Origin: Archivesica marissinica
Taxonomy: Eukaryota > Mollusca > Bivalvia > Venerida > Vesicomyidae
DNA length: 64,000 nucleotides
Assembly: GCA_014843695.1 (NCBI GenBank)
Contig: CM026387.1
Coordinates: forward strand, 72,079,749 to 72,143,748
Reading direction: 5' to 3'
The notes beneath the pieces were generated by a model. The model was not told where the DNA came from. It saw nothing but the letters and a program-made list of their open reading frames with translations, and did no database searches. This document shows positions 13,671 through 23,529 of the stretch, piece after piece; within the stretch, counting starts at the first letter, position 1, and each line of letters begins with the position of its first letter. The translations under genes and the position numbers were made by a program.

Positions 13671-13892
13671 CCCCTTTCTAATAATAGCTTTCTCCAACTG
13701 TTGAACAACATCACGTCCTATGACATCATTATCATGGAAATCCTTGGTCCATCCAATGAGATTTGCACTATTGAGTGCCTTATTCTCCACCGGAAATGAA
13801 AATGTGAAGCCCAGTTCGATAGCATCTTTTGTGTTCAAGAGATTACATTCTGTTAGAAGACTATGTATCCCGTCTGCTATAAAATCAAAGAG
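13671..13892 (-). CDS. HK: Hexokinase-like gene, exon c
   Basis: This exon has 74 codons, a strong acceptor (CATTTTTCAG), a donor of GGG|GTAAGC, and phase 0 at both ends. It encodes LFDFIADGIHSLL, then ELGFTFSFPVEN and IGWTKDFHDNDVIGRDVVQQL. The family's small-domain motif GFTFSFP and the glucose-contacting WTK (Thr and Lys of WTKGF) are intact; the Gly after WTK is Asp. This is the clearest evidence for hexokinase in the window. It connects in phase with exon b upstream and exon d downstream. Confidence 0.92.
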
Positions 13893-14039
13893 CTGAAAAA
13901 TGTGAGAAACGATTCCTTTTAATATAAAGACAGGCACTAAATACACAGTCTGTACGCTAACAGTGTAGTATATATATAGCACAGGCATAGAACAATCTGT
14001 GTAAATCTAGGCTCAGTTGTGGTGGGGGCGGAGACACAC

Positions 14040-14385
14040 GGCACCTTCCTTAATACATGTCCTCTTCCTTAATACATGTCCCCTCCTTACTTAATACATG
14101 TCCCCTCCTTCCTTAATACATGTCCCCTTCTTCCTTAATACATGTCCCCTTCTTCCTTAATACATGTCCCCTTCTTCCTTAATACATGTCCCCTTCTTCC
14201 TTAATACATGTCCCCTTCTTCCTTAATACATGTCCCCTTCTTCCTTAATACATGTCCCCTTCTTCCTTAATATATGCCCCCTTCTTCCTTAATCCTTAAT
14301 ACATGTCCCCTTCTTCCTTAATACATGTCCCTTTCCTTAATACATGTCTTAATACATGTCCCTTCCTTAATACATGTCCACAACA
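14040..14385. repeat. Minisatellite, 22-bp unit, about 14 copies
   Basis: Units of CTTCCTTAATACATGTCCCC with small indels lie in the intron between hexokinase-like exons b and c. Non-coding. Confidence 0.93.
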
Positions 14386-14624
14386 TGAAAACTGCTGATT
14401 GTAAATGAATGTACTGCGCTGTGAACGTTTTAATACACTGTACGGGTTGGAAGAGGCATTTTGTTGTCTAGAATACATACACATTGTGTTCACTCAAGTA
14501 CCCGGTATAAATTAGCCCTAGTCTGTGGCTCTAGTTATCTCCACTAACATCCCGGTCACACAGCAACATGAAACGACTTATGAAACTATTAACAAATACA
14601 GCGTATGTAATGCGGCTTTCCATC

Positions 14625-14805
14625 AATTATTGTAGGAGGAAAACCCCGCGGGTGCCCTTCCGAGCAGCATTGCAAGCAGGCACGGACGTGCACCCGGGTA
14701 GAACCACCGATCTACCGCAAGCAAGTTGGATAGCTTCCTCACATGAAATAATTTGAAACCCAGTGGGATTTGAACCTACAGTGGTGAGGGACACATTTAA
14801 AGCGA
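14625..14805 (-). mobile_element. tRNA-derived SINE, family alpha
   Basis: The body has GGGTAGAACCACCGATCTACC and an inverted B box, GGGATTTGAACCTA, at about 14764-14777. It is another intronic copy in the same orientation as those at 13055 and 15420. Confidence 0.75.
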
Positions 14806-14912
14806 CCAAGATGAGCTAGGAGAAATATAAACACAAATCCTCCATTATTTTTTTCCGGAAGACTTTGTACCACTCATAAAAGCACAAGTGAATTCATGAG
14901 AGAGAGACCTAC

Positions 14913-15052
14913 ATTGGTGCCTGTGTTGGCGTGACAGCTTTGCGGGATTGTATATCTGGTGATCTTCGTAGTGGTTGTTTGATTGTCAATATTAACAACA
15001 AGGACACGGGAATATGTTCCACCAAGATCCACTGCCAAATATGTCCCGCTCT
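14913..15052 (-). CDS. HK: Hexokinase-like gene, exon b (phosphate-binding loop)
   Basis: The 140-bp exon starts with two bases that complete a Glu codon begun by the last base of exon a, and it ends in phase 0. The acceptor is CATTCTAG and the donor is AAT|GTAGGT. It encodes SGTYLAVDLGGTYSRVLVV, which matches the hexokinase ATP/phosphate-binding loop; the usual Asn-Phe after GGT is Tyr-Ser here. It continues to an IPQSCHANTGTN end, where family members have the segment just before the LFD of exon c. Confidence 0.9.
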
Positions 15053-15106
15053 CTAGAATGATAACCACGAATATTACATAATATACAATGAAATATTGAG
15101 ATATAA

Positions 15107-15305
15107 GGTCAAAATATATCAATAATTATTCACTGCTTAAGGTCAAAATATATCAATTATTATTCACTGCTTAAGGTCAAAATATATTAATTATTATTCA
15201 CTGCTTAAGGTCAAAATATATTAATTATTATTCACTGCTTAAGGTCAAAATATATCAATTATTATTCACTGCTTAAGGTCAAAATATATTAATTATTATT
15301 CACTG
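15107..15305. repeat. Tandem repeat, about 34-bp unit, 5.7 copies
   Basis: Units of AAGGTCAAAATATATC/TAATTATTATTCACTGCTT lie just upstream of exon b (in gene orientation) within the intron. Confidence 0.93.
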
Positions 15306-15419
15306 CTATCAGTTTTTGAATAGCATTCTTTGCATAACTTGAAACTGAAATCGCGGCAACATCTCTTATATACACGTATATGTACTACTAACAGTACAGT
15401 CATTTTCAATTGAAACCCG

Positions 15420-15592
15420 TTCTGTTTTTGGGGTTTTGGTGGAGGAAGACACACTCTGAACAGTATTTCAAGTACGGTCGGGCACCGCACCCGGGTAGAA
15501 CAACCGACCTTCCACAAGCAAGTTTGATAGCTGCCTCACATGAAATAATTCGACAACCCAAGTTGGATTTGAACCTATATCGATGAGGGGTT
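15420..15592 (-). mobile_element. tRNA-derived SINE, family alpha
   Basis: The body has GGGTAGAACAACCGACCTTCC and an inverted B-box-like TGGATTTGAACC near 15563-15574. It abuts the 30-bp minisatellite directly. Confidence 0.75.
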
Positions 15593-15597
15593 GGGTT

Positions 15598-16598
15598 CAA
15601 TTGGACACGACAGTTGTGTCAGGAGTATACATGGACACGACAGTTGTGTCAGGAGTATACATGGACACGACAGTTGTGTCAGGAGTATACATGGACACGA
15701 CAGCTGTGTCAGGAGTATACATGGACACGACAGCTGTGTCAGGAGTATACATGGACACGACAGCTGTGTCAGGAGTATACATGGATACGACAGCTGTGTC
15801 AGGCATATACATGGATACAGCAGCAATGTCAGGCATATACATGGATACGACAGCTGTGTCAGGCATATAGATGGATACAGCAGCTATGTCAGGCATATAC
15901 ATGGATACAGCAGCTATGTCAGGAGTATACATGGACACGACAGTTGTGTTAGGAGGATACATGGACACGACAGTTGTGTCAGGAGTATACATGGACACGA
16001 CAGCTGTGTCAGGATATACATGGACACGACAGCTGTGTCAGGAGTATACATGGACACGACAGTTGTGTCAGGAGTATACATGGACACGACAGTTGTGTCA
16101 GGAGTATACATGGACACGACAGCTGTGTCAGGAGTATACATGGACACGACAGTTGTGTCAGGAGTATACATGGACACGACAGCTGTGTCAGGAGTATACA
16201 TGGACACGACAGCTGTGTCAGGAGTATACATGGACACAACAGCTGTGTCAGGAGTATACATGGATACAACAGCTGTGTCAGGCATATACATGGATACAGC
16301 AGCTATGTCAGGCATATACATGGATACGACAGCTGTGTCAGGCATATAGATGGATACAGCAGCTATGTCAGGCATATACATGGATACAGCAGCTATGTCA
16401 GGAGTATACATGGACACAACAGCTGTGTCACGAGTGTACATGGATACGACAGCTGTGTCAGGCATATACATGGATACAGCAGCTATGTCAGGAGTATACA
16501 TGGACACAACAGCTGTGTCACGAGTGTATATGGATACGACAGCTGTGTCAGGCATATACATGGACACGACAGCTGTGTCAGGAAATTACATGGTCACT
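15598..16598. repeat. Minisatellite, 30-bp unit, about 33 copies
   Basis: The unit is ATGGACACGACAG(T/C)TGTGTC followed by AGGAGTATAC. Variants carrying GGCATATAC and GCAGC(A/T)ATG form an internal block that appears twice (about 15781-15930 and 16261-16410). That indicates duplication of a multi-unit segment. A 30-bp period gives open frames in all directions; I do not regard any as coding. It lies in the intron between exons a and b. Confidence 0.95.
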
Positions 16599-16684
16599 GT
16601 GCAGCTGTGTCGCACCTATGTATGTTTATGCAATTGTTTGCAGCTTTTTTATATTATGTTTTATGTTAAGAGTTAAAAAGTTAC

Positions 16685-16847
16685 CTGACCCATCCGGTAC
16701 ACCTTCGACAAAAGAGGGGAAAATCGTGTGCGGATTGTCATGGTGCGTTTCTCGGTCCAGTCCCTTAGAAATCGCCTTATCCAATAGGTCCCGAACACGT
16801 ACCAACTTCTCTTCGGGCAGAACGAATACATCAATCAGATTCGCTTT
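16685..16847 (-). CDS. HK: Hexokinase-like gene, exon a (N-terminal region)
   Basis: This 163-bp exon has acceptor TTGTAATTTGTAG and donor TCAG|GTAACT. It encodes VFVLPEEKLVRVRDLLDKAI, then SKGLDRETHH and IFPSFVEGVPDGS. This corresponds to the N-terminal helix of hexokinases, their GL motif and the PTFVxxxPDGxE segment, here with SFVEG. The last base plus the first two of exon b make the expected Glu. No start codon lies in this exon and I could not place an earlier coding exon with the required phase 0 donor, so the gene's 5' end is unknown. Confidence 0.85.
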
Positions 16848-16888
16848 CTACAAATTACAAAGACGTATGTTTATACCGCTGTACATGT

Positions 16889-17005
16889 AGGCACAACTGT
16901 CGTGTCCATGTATACTCCTGACACAACTGTCGTGTCCATGTATACTCCTGACACAACTGTCGTGTCCATGTATACTCCTGACACAACTGTCGTGTCCATA
17001 TATAC
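16889..17005. repeat. Inverted cluster of four 30-bp minisatellite units
   Basis: Four copies of the reverse complement of the 15598-16598 unit lie about 290 bp from the main array, on the other side of hexokinase-like exon a. The two sets are in inverted orientation, so the exon sits in a potential stem-loop. Confidence 0.93.
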
Positions 17006-17309
17006 AAGTAGCATGCCCCTCATGAAACACAACTGCTATATGCGAGCGTATTAATATGTGGGGATTTTCAAATCATAAAGTATATGAGGCGCCACACGAT
17101 GAGCACGTTAGCTAAAGCCTATATATGGCAGACACCCGTATCGCTCATGCATCACACTTTGCTTACTACATACATGTAATTTCTAATCATGTCACTTAAT
17201 GATAGTGATGACCAGAAAGAAAGCAAACAGATGTCTGAATGTCCGAAACAGGATATACGACAATATGAAATACAATGGTTGGATGCTGAATACGTTATTG
17301 TAATAATTG

Positions 17310-17752
17310 ACTGTTGTTGTTGCTACTGTTGCTGCTACTGTTGCAGCTACTACTGTTGCTACTGCTGCTGCTGCTGCTACTGCTGCTACTGTTACTACTG
17401 TTGCTACTGCTGCTGCTGCTACTGTTGCTGCTACTACTGCTGCTACTACTGTTGCTGCTACTACTGCTGCTACTGCTACTACTGTTGCTACTGCTGCTGC
17501 TGCTACTACTGCTGCTACTACTGCTGCTACTACTGCTGCTACTGCTACTACTGCTGCTACTACGGCTGCTACTGCTGCTGCTACTACTGCTGCTGCTACT
17601 GCTGCTACTACTACTGCTGCTACTACTGCTGCTACTGCTGCTGCTACTACTGCTGCTACTGCTGCTACTACTACTACTACTGCTGCTGCTACTGCTGCTA
17701 CTGCTGCTGCTACTGCTACTACTGCTGCTGCTGCTGCTGTTACTGCTGCTGC
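17310..17752. repeat. CTG/CTA trinucleotide microsatellite
   Basis: About 440 bp are made almost entirely of CTG and CTA triplets (TGCTAC and TGCTGC mixes). Frames through it encode poly-Leu, poly-Ala/Thr and poly-Cys/Tyr and are artefacts of the triplet period. Confidence 0.96.
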
Positions 17753-18126
17753 TGATACGTCAAGTGAATTGTTCTCATTTAACGTAAATATAAAGTATCC
17801 CTGTGTTAATAGCTTTAGCTATGTAGTTCATAATCATGATTATGTCAACAGTGTGTTATTACATTCGTTCAATTGTCATTCATTTTATTTGCCGAAATAT
17901 TCCGTTTGTTGATTAAATAGTGTCAGTGAATGTTAATCTGGCTCATAAAATACCCTTTCGGGCGAATCTATCTCATTAACAACAAATTCGTACCTAGTTG
18001 CTGCTCCATTAGCTCTCTCCGTCCGCTTCCCACGATTCATTTTCTGGTCCTAGATTTTAACTTAGATAATAAATCGACACTCAAATCGCGTTGCAGTAAA
18101 GCTCGCTTAGATCTCTATTAGCAATT
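17753..18126. other. Stretch with no gene recognised
   Basis: Unique AT-rich sequence between the microsatellite and the TTAA element. Short frames only, with no domain or splice support. Confidence 0.5.
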
Positions 18127-19340
18127 GTAACCCTTACCTTCATAGAGATTTAGGTTAATATATCCCGGTGTTACTGGTTTTCGACGACGTAGTACATAAC
18201 GGACTCCTATAGGTTTAGAATTGTCATACACTGCAAACAATTTTATGTCACCAAATAAACAATATTTTACCTTTCATTCCCCAAAATCTCGAAGAAAACC
18301 GATTGTTTACTTATTGAGAAAAGTTGACAAAATAGCGGTACCTCATTCTCAGTAATCCGGAATGACGTCACATGTTTTCGCCTAACTGTGGACATTGCCT
18401 ACAGCGCGAGCATTATTATGTAAGCAACAGTTTTTTTTAACAAAACAATATAAATAAGGAACACTTACTTTAATAATAGGCTTAATTTATCATTTTCACT
18501 CAAAATTCATTTGTTGGAGAGCATTTTGTCTATATACTGTATCTAAAACACTAATTTAGACAAACACACGGGGCATAATAAGTCGTCGCCCCTCCTAATT
18601 ACTCTGACTGGGTGCAGAACCGTAACTGGACCCATCCATCGAACACATCACACGGTGCCCAACAAAGAATAACTAGGTTTACACAACCATGTATATCAGT
18701 TGGAGAACCTCTGTGACAACACATGGACCTGAAGGCGAAAAACGGTGAAAATCGATATTATGAATAAGGACCCCTTGTGTGTAATAACGGACATAACTCA
18801 TAAACACGGAGCAGTGAGACTATAATGACATTTTTATTCGTAAATATATTGGCGTGGCAGACGATGCACATGTCATTTTGGAGAAAAAATTGCCAATTTC
18901 TTTAAAAAATGATATTTATATGGTGACATAAAACGGATATAGTGAAATTAGTGAAAACTGGGGTAGGCTTAAAGTTTTCACCGCTAATTTACCTTGTCTG
19001 ATATATTATGATCAGTTAGAAATAGATTGGAAGTGCACAAGGTATGTTTATTTATAATTCCGATAACTGGAGCGTGAAATATTGCGTGATCTCTCGCGAC
19101 TTGCTATTTCCACAGTTGGGCGAAAACCTGTTCTGGGCGAAAACTCTTCACGCCGGGATCTCCATACAAACGACAGCCATTTAGCTATCATGCAGTGGAT
19201 AAGTAGTGGCCATATCTATCCCACCTCCATAGATATTACTGGGACTACATGAGATTCTGGCCTTTATTAGGAACATTGCCTATGACAATGTAGGCCTATG
19301 TCGTATTGGTAAGAGGTGCTTCTATGAGGGAAAGGGTTAA
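18127..19340. mobile_element. TTAA-type non-autonomous DNA transposon, about 1.2 kb
   Basis: The left end TAACCCTTACCTTCATAGA and the right end, read inverted, TTAACCCTTTCCCTCATAGA, are terminal inverted repeats with two internal differences. The right flank keeps TTAA (19337-19340); the left flank reads GTAA. The first 36 bp match the 66-bp satellite at 1849-5595, and 19159-19340 matches 5952-6149, so this is the single-copy form from which the satellite was built. No transposase frame is present in the interior. The TTAA target and the TAACCC end suggest a piggyBac-like relative, which is inference. Confidence 0.75.
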
Positions 19341-19439
19341 GAACATATCACTATTTCAATCATTAACAAATTAAAAGGTGGCCTAATAGTTTAGGTTTAT
19401 GAAGGCAATAATTATCCAATTGTTGTTTGAACTTAATTT

Positions 19440-19640
19440 GAAAAGTCATGCCCCGGCCCTTAATTTAATCGTAATGAAAACGACTTCGTCTGTACACCTA
19501 TTGTTTAGAGTGGACCGATCCATCATCATGCGAGTAATTCGAAAGTCATGCCCCCTTAATTTAATCGTAATGAAATCGACTTCGTCTATGTCCACCTCTT
19601 GTTTAGAGTGGACCGATCCGTCATCATGCGATTAATTCGA
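19440..19640. repeat. Two-copy tandem duplication, about 95 bp
   Basis: The block AAAGTCATGCCCC...TTAATTTAATCGTAATGAAA, then GTTTAGAGTGGACCGATCC, occurs twice with small differences. No gene is seen. Confidence 0.85.
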
Positions 19641-20290
19641 AAAAGCCACGTGGTTTTTGTCTACATGTATATAAATGTATTGTTTATGCACATGAAACAA
19701 TTAACCCAGTACGTAGTAGTCTCTTACCGCAAAATCCTCATGTTCAGGAATAGTTTCCAAAATAGTTGCTGTTATATTCTCCAAACTCATGCTTTAATCT
19801 AGTAAATCGTCTAGCATGTCCCACGCGCGTGTACAAGGCAGTATGCACACAATACACTGCACAATCACAATGTATAACGACGTCAATACCTCATCTATAA
19901 ATACAACACAAACACGCCGCATAATTAGGCAATAGGCATGACTGGTGTTTATTTGTGTACGATTAATCAGGGCAGCCCAAAGGGGGTTGGCTAGTTGTAG
20001 ATGGTGATAAGATGTTTAGTGTCCTGGAGCATCCACTAACAATAGGCCTACCCATACCCCCATTTTGTTATTATGAATCAATTTCTACGCTCCCTTTAGG
20101 CCAGTCATACACACTTGTATACAAACAGCTGTTGTAAATAAACATTGGCGAGTTGTTTGGCAATATTAAACTGAGAAATTTGCATATTCCGTGAACTTAC
20201 TTCGTTAATAATCGGATTTCCGAAGTAAAATATGAGCTTTAGATTATGGTACACTTACTTATAAGTCTATATAACCCTATATTACTGACT
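19641..20290. other. Stretch with no gene recognised
   Basis: About 650 bp of unique sequence. I found no coding, splice or repeat signal that I can support. Confidence 0.5.
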
Positions 20291-20299
20291 TGATTCAAA

Positions 20300-20908
20300 T
20301 ATTAACGGTACAGCATACAAGACACTGGTAAGGCCCCAGCTTGAGTATAGCTCCACGGTTTGGTCACCGTATACGGCAGTTCTCATAGACCAGCTTGAGT
20401 CTGTACAGCGCAGAGCTGCCCCAAACAAGACTACGGCCGAACGTCCAGTGTCACAGAAGTGTTGAACTCCCTAAATTGGAGACGCCTTGACCTTCGTCGC
20501 ATCGACCAAAGATTGGTTATGTTCCACAACATCCTCCATAACCAAGTTGCCATTCAAGCTGAAAACTACCTTACCCCAAATACAAGATCTTCCAGAACAT
20601 CCCATTCCCAAGCATTCCGACAGATCCAAACAGTGACTGACTACCATAAATATTCCTTCTTTCCAAGAACCAGTGTCCACTGGAATGCTTTGCCCCCAGA
20701 TATTGTCACCTTGTCTGGCCCACAGTTCAGTCTGGCTGCAAGTCGGATTGAACATGTTTCTCCCTAAATAAACCTGCCCTGTTCTTAACCTGTTTTTAAC
20801 CAACCTAACATCATTCTTTTTATCATCTTTTATTTCATCTCTTAATAACATTCTTGTCAGTTGACGCGCGTCAAAGTCTAAGGTCCCCATCAGGGGTTCG
20901 ACTAATAG
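20300..20908 (+). pseudogene. CR1-like LINE, 3' end of ORF2 and 3' UTR
   Basis: One frame reads TAYKTLVRPQLEYSSTVW and SVQRRAA (about 20307-20420). After a frame break, another reads SLNWRRLDLRRIDQRLVMF and KYSFFPRTSVHWNALPPDIV (20459-20767). These are the conserved C-terminal segments of CR1-type reverse transcriptases. The copy is 5'-truncated and frame-broken. Its 3' end CAGGGGTTCGACTAATAGGA leads into an AGAT repeat tail. The same end sequence is found inverted at 57849-57895. Confidence 0.82.
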
Positions 20909-20909
20909 G

Positions 20910-20994
<85 letters not shown>
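20909..20994. repeat. (AGAT)n microsatellite at LINE 3' end
   Basis: About 21 perfect tetranucleotides. CR1-type LINEs end in short tandem repeats, so it likely began as the tail of the copy upstream. The minus-strand LINE fragment at 21141-21660 ends towards it from the other side. Confidence 0.93.
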
Positions 20995-21140
20995 GTTTAT
21001 TGTAGAGTGTATGAAATAAAATTCTATATAAGTATATGCATTACGTAAAAATTAATACTAAGAAGTTATAAAGACGTAAGATTAATTACAGGTAATATAT
21101 GAATGAATGATTACTACAAAGGCATGATTAACAATTGATA

Positions 21141-21660
21141 TCACAGCTTATTATAAATTCCTATTGCCTTGATAAATGAGATGATGGACTCTACTCTGAT
21201 AGAGTCGAAGAGTTTTTTAATGTTGTCCACATTGTAGTACTGCAACCGGATTGGTTGAAGGTCAACACAGTGTATTAAGATATGCTCCACCGTGTATAGA
21301 GTATTGCATGGGATACATTCTGGTGCATCATCTCGTGACAACAGCCATGAATGTGATATTCGAGAATGACCAATCCCGAGACGGGCAAGAATGACTTCTT
21401 CTCGACGAATAGGCCTGTAAATTGGGCACCATTCGCCAAGTGTTGGTTTGATCGAATGAAGTTTGTTAAAAATGTCACCATCCCATTGGGCCTGCCAAGA
21501 GGATTGAATTAAGGTAAGAATTGTAGACTTAAAATCGGTATAATCCACTTTAATCCTAGAAATTGGTAATGACAAAGCCAGCTTTGCATTCTGGTTTGCC
21601 ATTTCATTACCTTTTATACCCATATGACTCGGAAGCCAATATATGCTCTACTTGTGACAT
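21141..21660 (-). pseudogene. I-like LINE fragment: RNase H end and C-terminal zinc motif
   Basis: The frame extends upstream of the first Met and reads IYWLPSHMGIKGNEMANQNA, the last motif of RNase H, where a His and the acidic position of GNE.A(D/N) are expected. It continues to ILARLGIGHSRISHSWLL and ECIPCNTLYTVEHILIHC, the C-terminal CxxC..H..C motif common to LINE ORF2 proteins. The Asp usual after GNEMA is Asn, so catalysis is doubtful. The remainder of ORF2 is missing, so this is a 5'-truncated copy. Confidence 0.8.
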
Positions 21661-21769
21661 AAAACGTTTCATAAATGCAGATACAGTATTGCGACTGCTT
21701 AGGTATGTAAATAATATCTTTAGTTCATTATAAAAAAGTAATGAGATAGGGTAAGAGATAGGGGTGCTG

Positions 21770-21917
21770 GTCAAAACGTACCCGCATTTTAAGTCAAAAC
21801 GTACCCAACTATAAGTCAAAACGTACCCATTCTTTGGTCAAAACGTACCCGCATTTTAAGTCAAAATGTACCCAACGATAAGTCAAAACGTACCCATTCT
21901 TTGGTCAAAACTCAAGA
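21770..21917 (+). repeat. Spaced-motif array: GTCAAAACGTACCC x7 (left)
   Basis: Motif starts are at 21770, 21793, 21815, 21837, 21860, 21882 and 21904 (the last partial). Cores are nearly invariant and separated by 8-9 bp. Three spacer types (GCATTTTAA, AACTATAA or AACGATAA, ATTCTTTG) recur in the same order, giving a 67-bp higher-order repeat. The same motif is arrayed in the same orientation at 37240-37378, beyond the far side of the Polinton-like element. Function unknown. Confidence 0.95.
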
Positions 21918-21954
21918 AGTAAAACGTTTTTGGAATTTTAAACAGAACATGTGT

Positions 21955-21960
21955 TTTATT
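21955..21960 (-). promoter_or_regulatory. Polyadenylation signal AATAAA
   Basis: AATAAA on the minus strand lies about 75 bp past the stop of the exon at 22033-22292, a normal distance for its 3' UTR. Confidence 0.6.
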
Positions 21961-22032
21961 TATTATATGTGTGTTCAAATTATTAAATTACAAACTTCGG
22001 ACAGTATAGACGTATCACTATAGGTGTAGTGT

Positions 22033-22292
22033 CTAGATGGTCGGCGCATACACTGCTGAGAGCTTCTTCAGAAGGCGGGACGTCGAGATCTGCCCTGCCG
22101 TGTAGTCGTCCCAGATACCGAAGATCATTGCCTGCATCGACCTGGTCGCCTTCCGCTGACGCTTCTTCAGCTTCTTCTCTGAGACCAATCGGACCTGCAG
22201 CGGTAGTAGAGTGGCTTCATCGTGAAGGCTCTTCACCAGATGGTAGAATGGCGGAGGTGTCCCACTACGATAGTTCAGACGGCGATGCCATC
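22033..22292 (-). CDS. Last exon of a MULE-transposase-like gene
   Basis: A good acceptor (GTTATTTTTATTCCAG) at 22293 opens a frame that needs one base from the preceding exon and ends at TAG 22033-22035. It encodes 85 residues including GWHRRLNYRSGTPPPFYHLV, LQVRLVSEKKLKKRQRK and IFGIWDDYTAGQISTSRLL. I associate the GWHxxLN start and the following helical segment with the C-terminus of MULE/FLYWCH-type transposase-derived proteins of invertebrates, a link I hold with moderate confidence. The upstream exons would lie towards the gap at 22516. Being spliced and having a poly(A) signal, it may be a domesticated or host gene. Confidence 0.5.
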
Positions 22293-22515
22293 CTGGAATA
22301 AAAATAACACTTTATTAAAACATTATACATGTGTTATTGTTGTTAAATTTCATATTTTCATTTTTTCCCCAGACATTTTATTATCTTTTTGGACGATGTA
22401 AGCCTACATGTATAAGACTGCGGGTATATGAAAGATGTATATGTCGATGTAGATTGATTGATTATTGGAGTTTAAAGGCATAACAACAGCCTATCTTTAT
22501 CTATTTTACTATACC
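22293..22515. other. Probable intron up to the gap
   Basis: AT-rich sequence upstream of the MULE-like exon. No further exon could be recognised before the N run. Confidence 0.4.
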
Positions 22516-23515
22516 NNNNNNNNNNNNNNNNNNNNNNNNNNNNNNNNNNNNNNNNNNNNNNNNNNNNNNNNNNNNNNNNNNNNNNNNNNNNNNNNNNNNN
22601 NNNNNNNNNNNNNNNNNNNNNNNNNNNNNNNNNNNNNNNNNNNNNNNNNNNNNNNNNNNNNNNNNNNNNNNNNNNNNNNNNNNNNNNNNNNNNNNNNNNN
22701 NNNNNNNNNNNNNNNNNNNNNNNNNNNNNNNNNNNNNNNNNNNNNNNNNNNNNNNNNNNNNNNNNNNNNNNNNNNNNNNNNNNNNNNNNNNNNNNNNNNN
22801 NNNNNNNNNNNNNNNNNNNNNNNNNNNNNNNNNNNNNNNNNNNNNNNNNNNNNNNNNNNNNNNNNNNNNNNNNNNNNNNNNNNNNNNNNNNNNNNNNNNN
22901 NNNNNNNNNNNNNNNNNNNNNNNNNNNNNNNNNNNNNNNNNNNNNNNNNNNNNNNNNNNNNNNNNNNNNNNNNNNNNNNNNNNNNNNNNNNNNNNNNNNN
23001 NNNNNNNNNNNNNNNNNNNNNNNNNNNNNNNNNNNNNNNNNNNNNNNNNNNNNNNNNNNNNNNNNNNNNNNNNNNNNNNNNNNNNNNNNNNNNNNNNNNN
23101 NNNNNNNNNNNNNNNNNNNNNNNNNNNNNNNNNNNNNNNNNNNNNNNNNNNNNNNNNNNNNNNNNNNNNNNNNNNNNNNNNNNNNNNNNNNNNNNNNNNN
23201 NNNNNNNNNNNNNNNNNNNNNNNNNNNNNNNNNNNNNNNNNNNNNNNNNNNNNNNNNNNNNNNNNNNNNNNNNNNNNNNNNNNNNNNNNNNNNNNNNNNN
23301 NNNNNNNNNNNNNNNNNNNNNNNNNNNNNNNNNNNNNNNNNNNNNNNNNNNNNNNNNNNNNNNNNNNNNNNNNNNNNNNNNNNNNNNNNNNNNNNNNNNN
23401 NNNNNNNNNNNNNNNNNNNNNNNNNNNNNNNNNNNNNNNNNNNNNNNNNNNNNNNNNNNNNNNNNNNNNNNNNNNNNNNNNNNNNNNNNNNNNNNNNNNN
23501 NNNNNNNNNNNNNNN
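22516..23515. other. Scaffold gap of 1000 N
   Basis: Exactly 1000 N. It hides the left end of the Polinton-like element, including any terminal inverted repeat and possibly a protease gene, and the 5' part of the MULE-like gene. Confidence 0.99.
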
Positions 23516-23529
23516 CTTATTAAAGAAAA

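Noticed and set aside
15583..16890. Repeat proteins such as MDTTAVSGVY units
   Set aside because: The 30-bp unit is open in five frames on both strands, which coding selection would not produce.
17189..17912. Poly-Leu, poly-Ala/Thr and poly-Cys/Tyr proteins
   Set aside because: Translations of a CTG/CTA microsatellite.
18000..18060. Possible first hexokinase-like coding exon (minus-strand ATG with a GTACGA donor)
   Set aside because: Its donor phase does not fit the phase 0 start of exon 16685-16847 in either available frame.
21770..21917. CRISPR-like array (conserved repeats with variable spacers)
   Set aside because: Spacers are only 8-9 bp, repeats 14 bp, the setting is eukaryotic and no cas-type gene is present.
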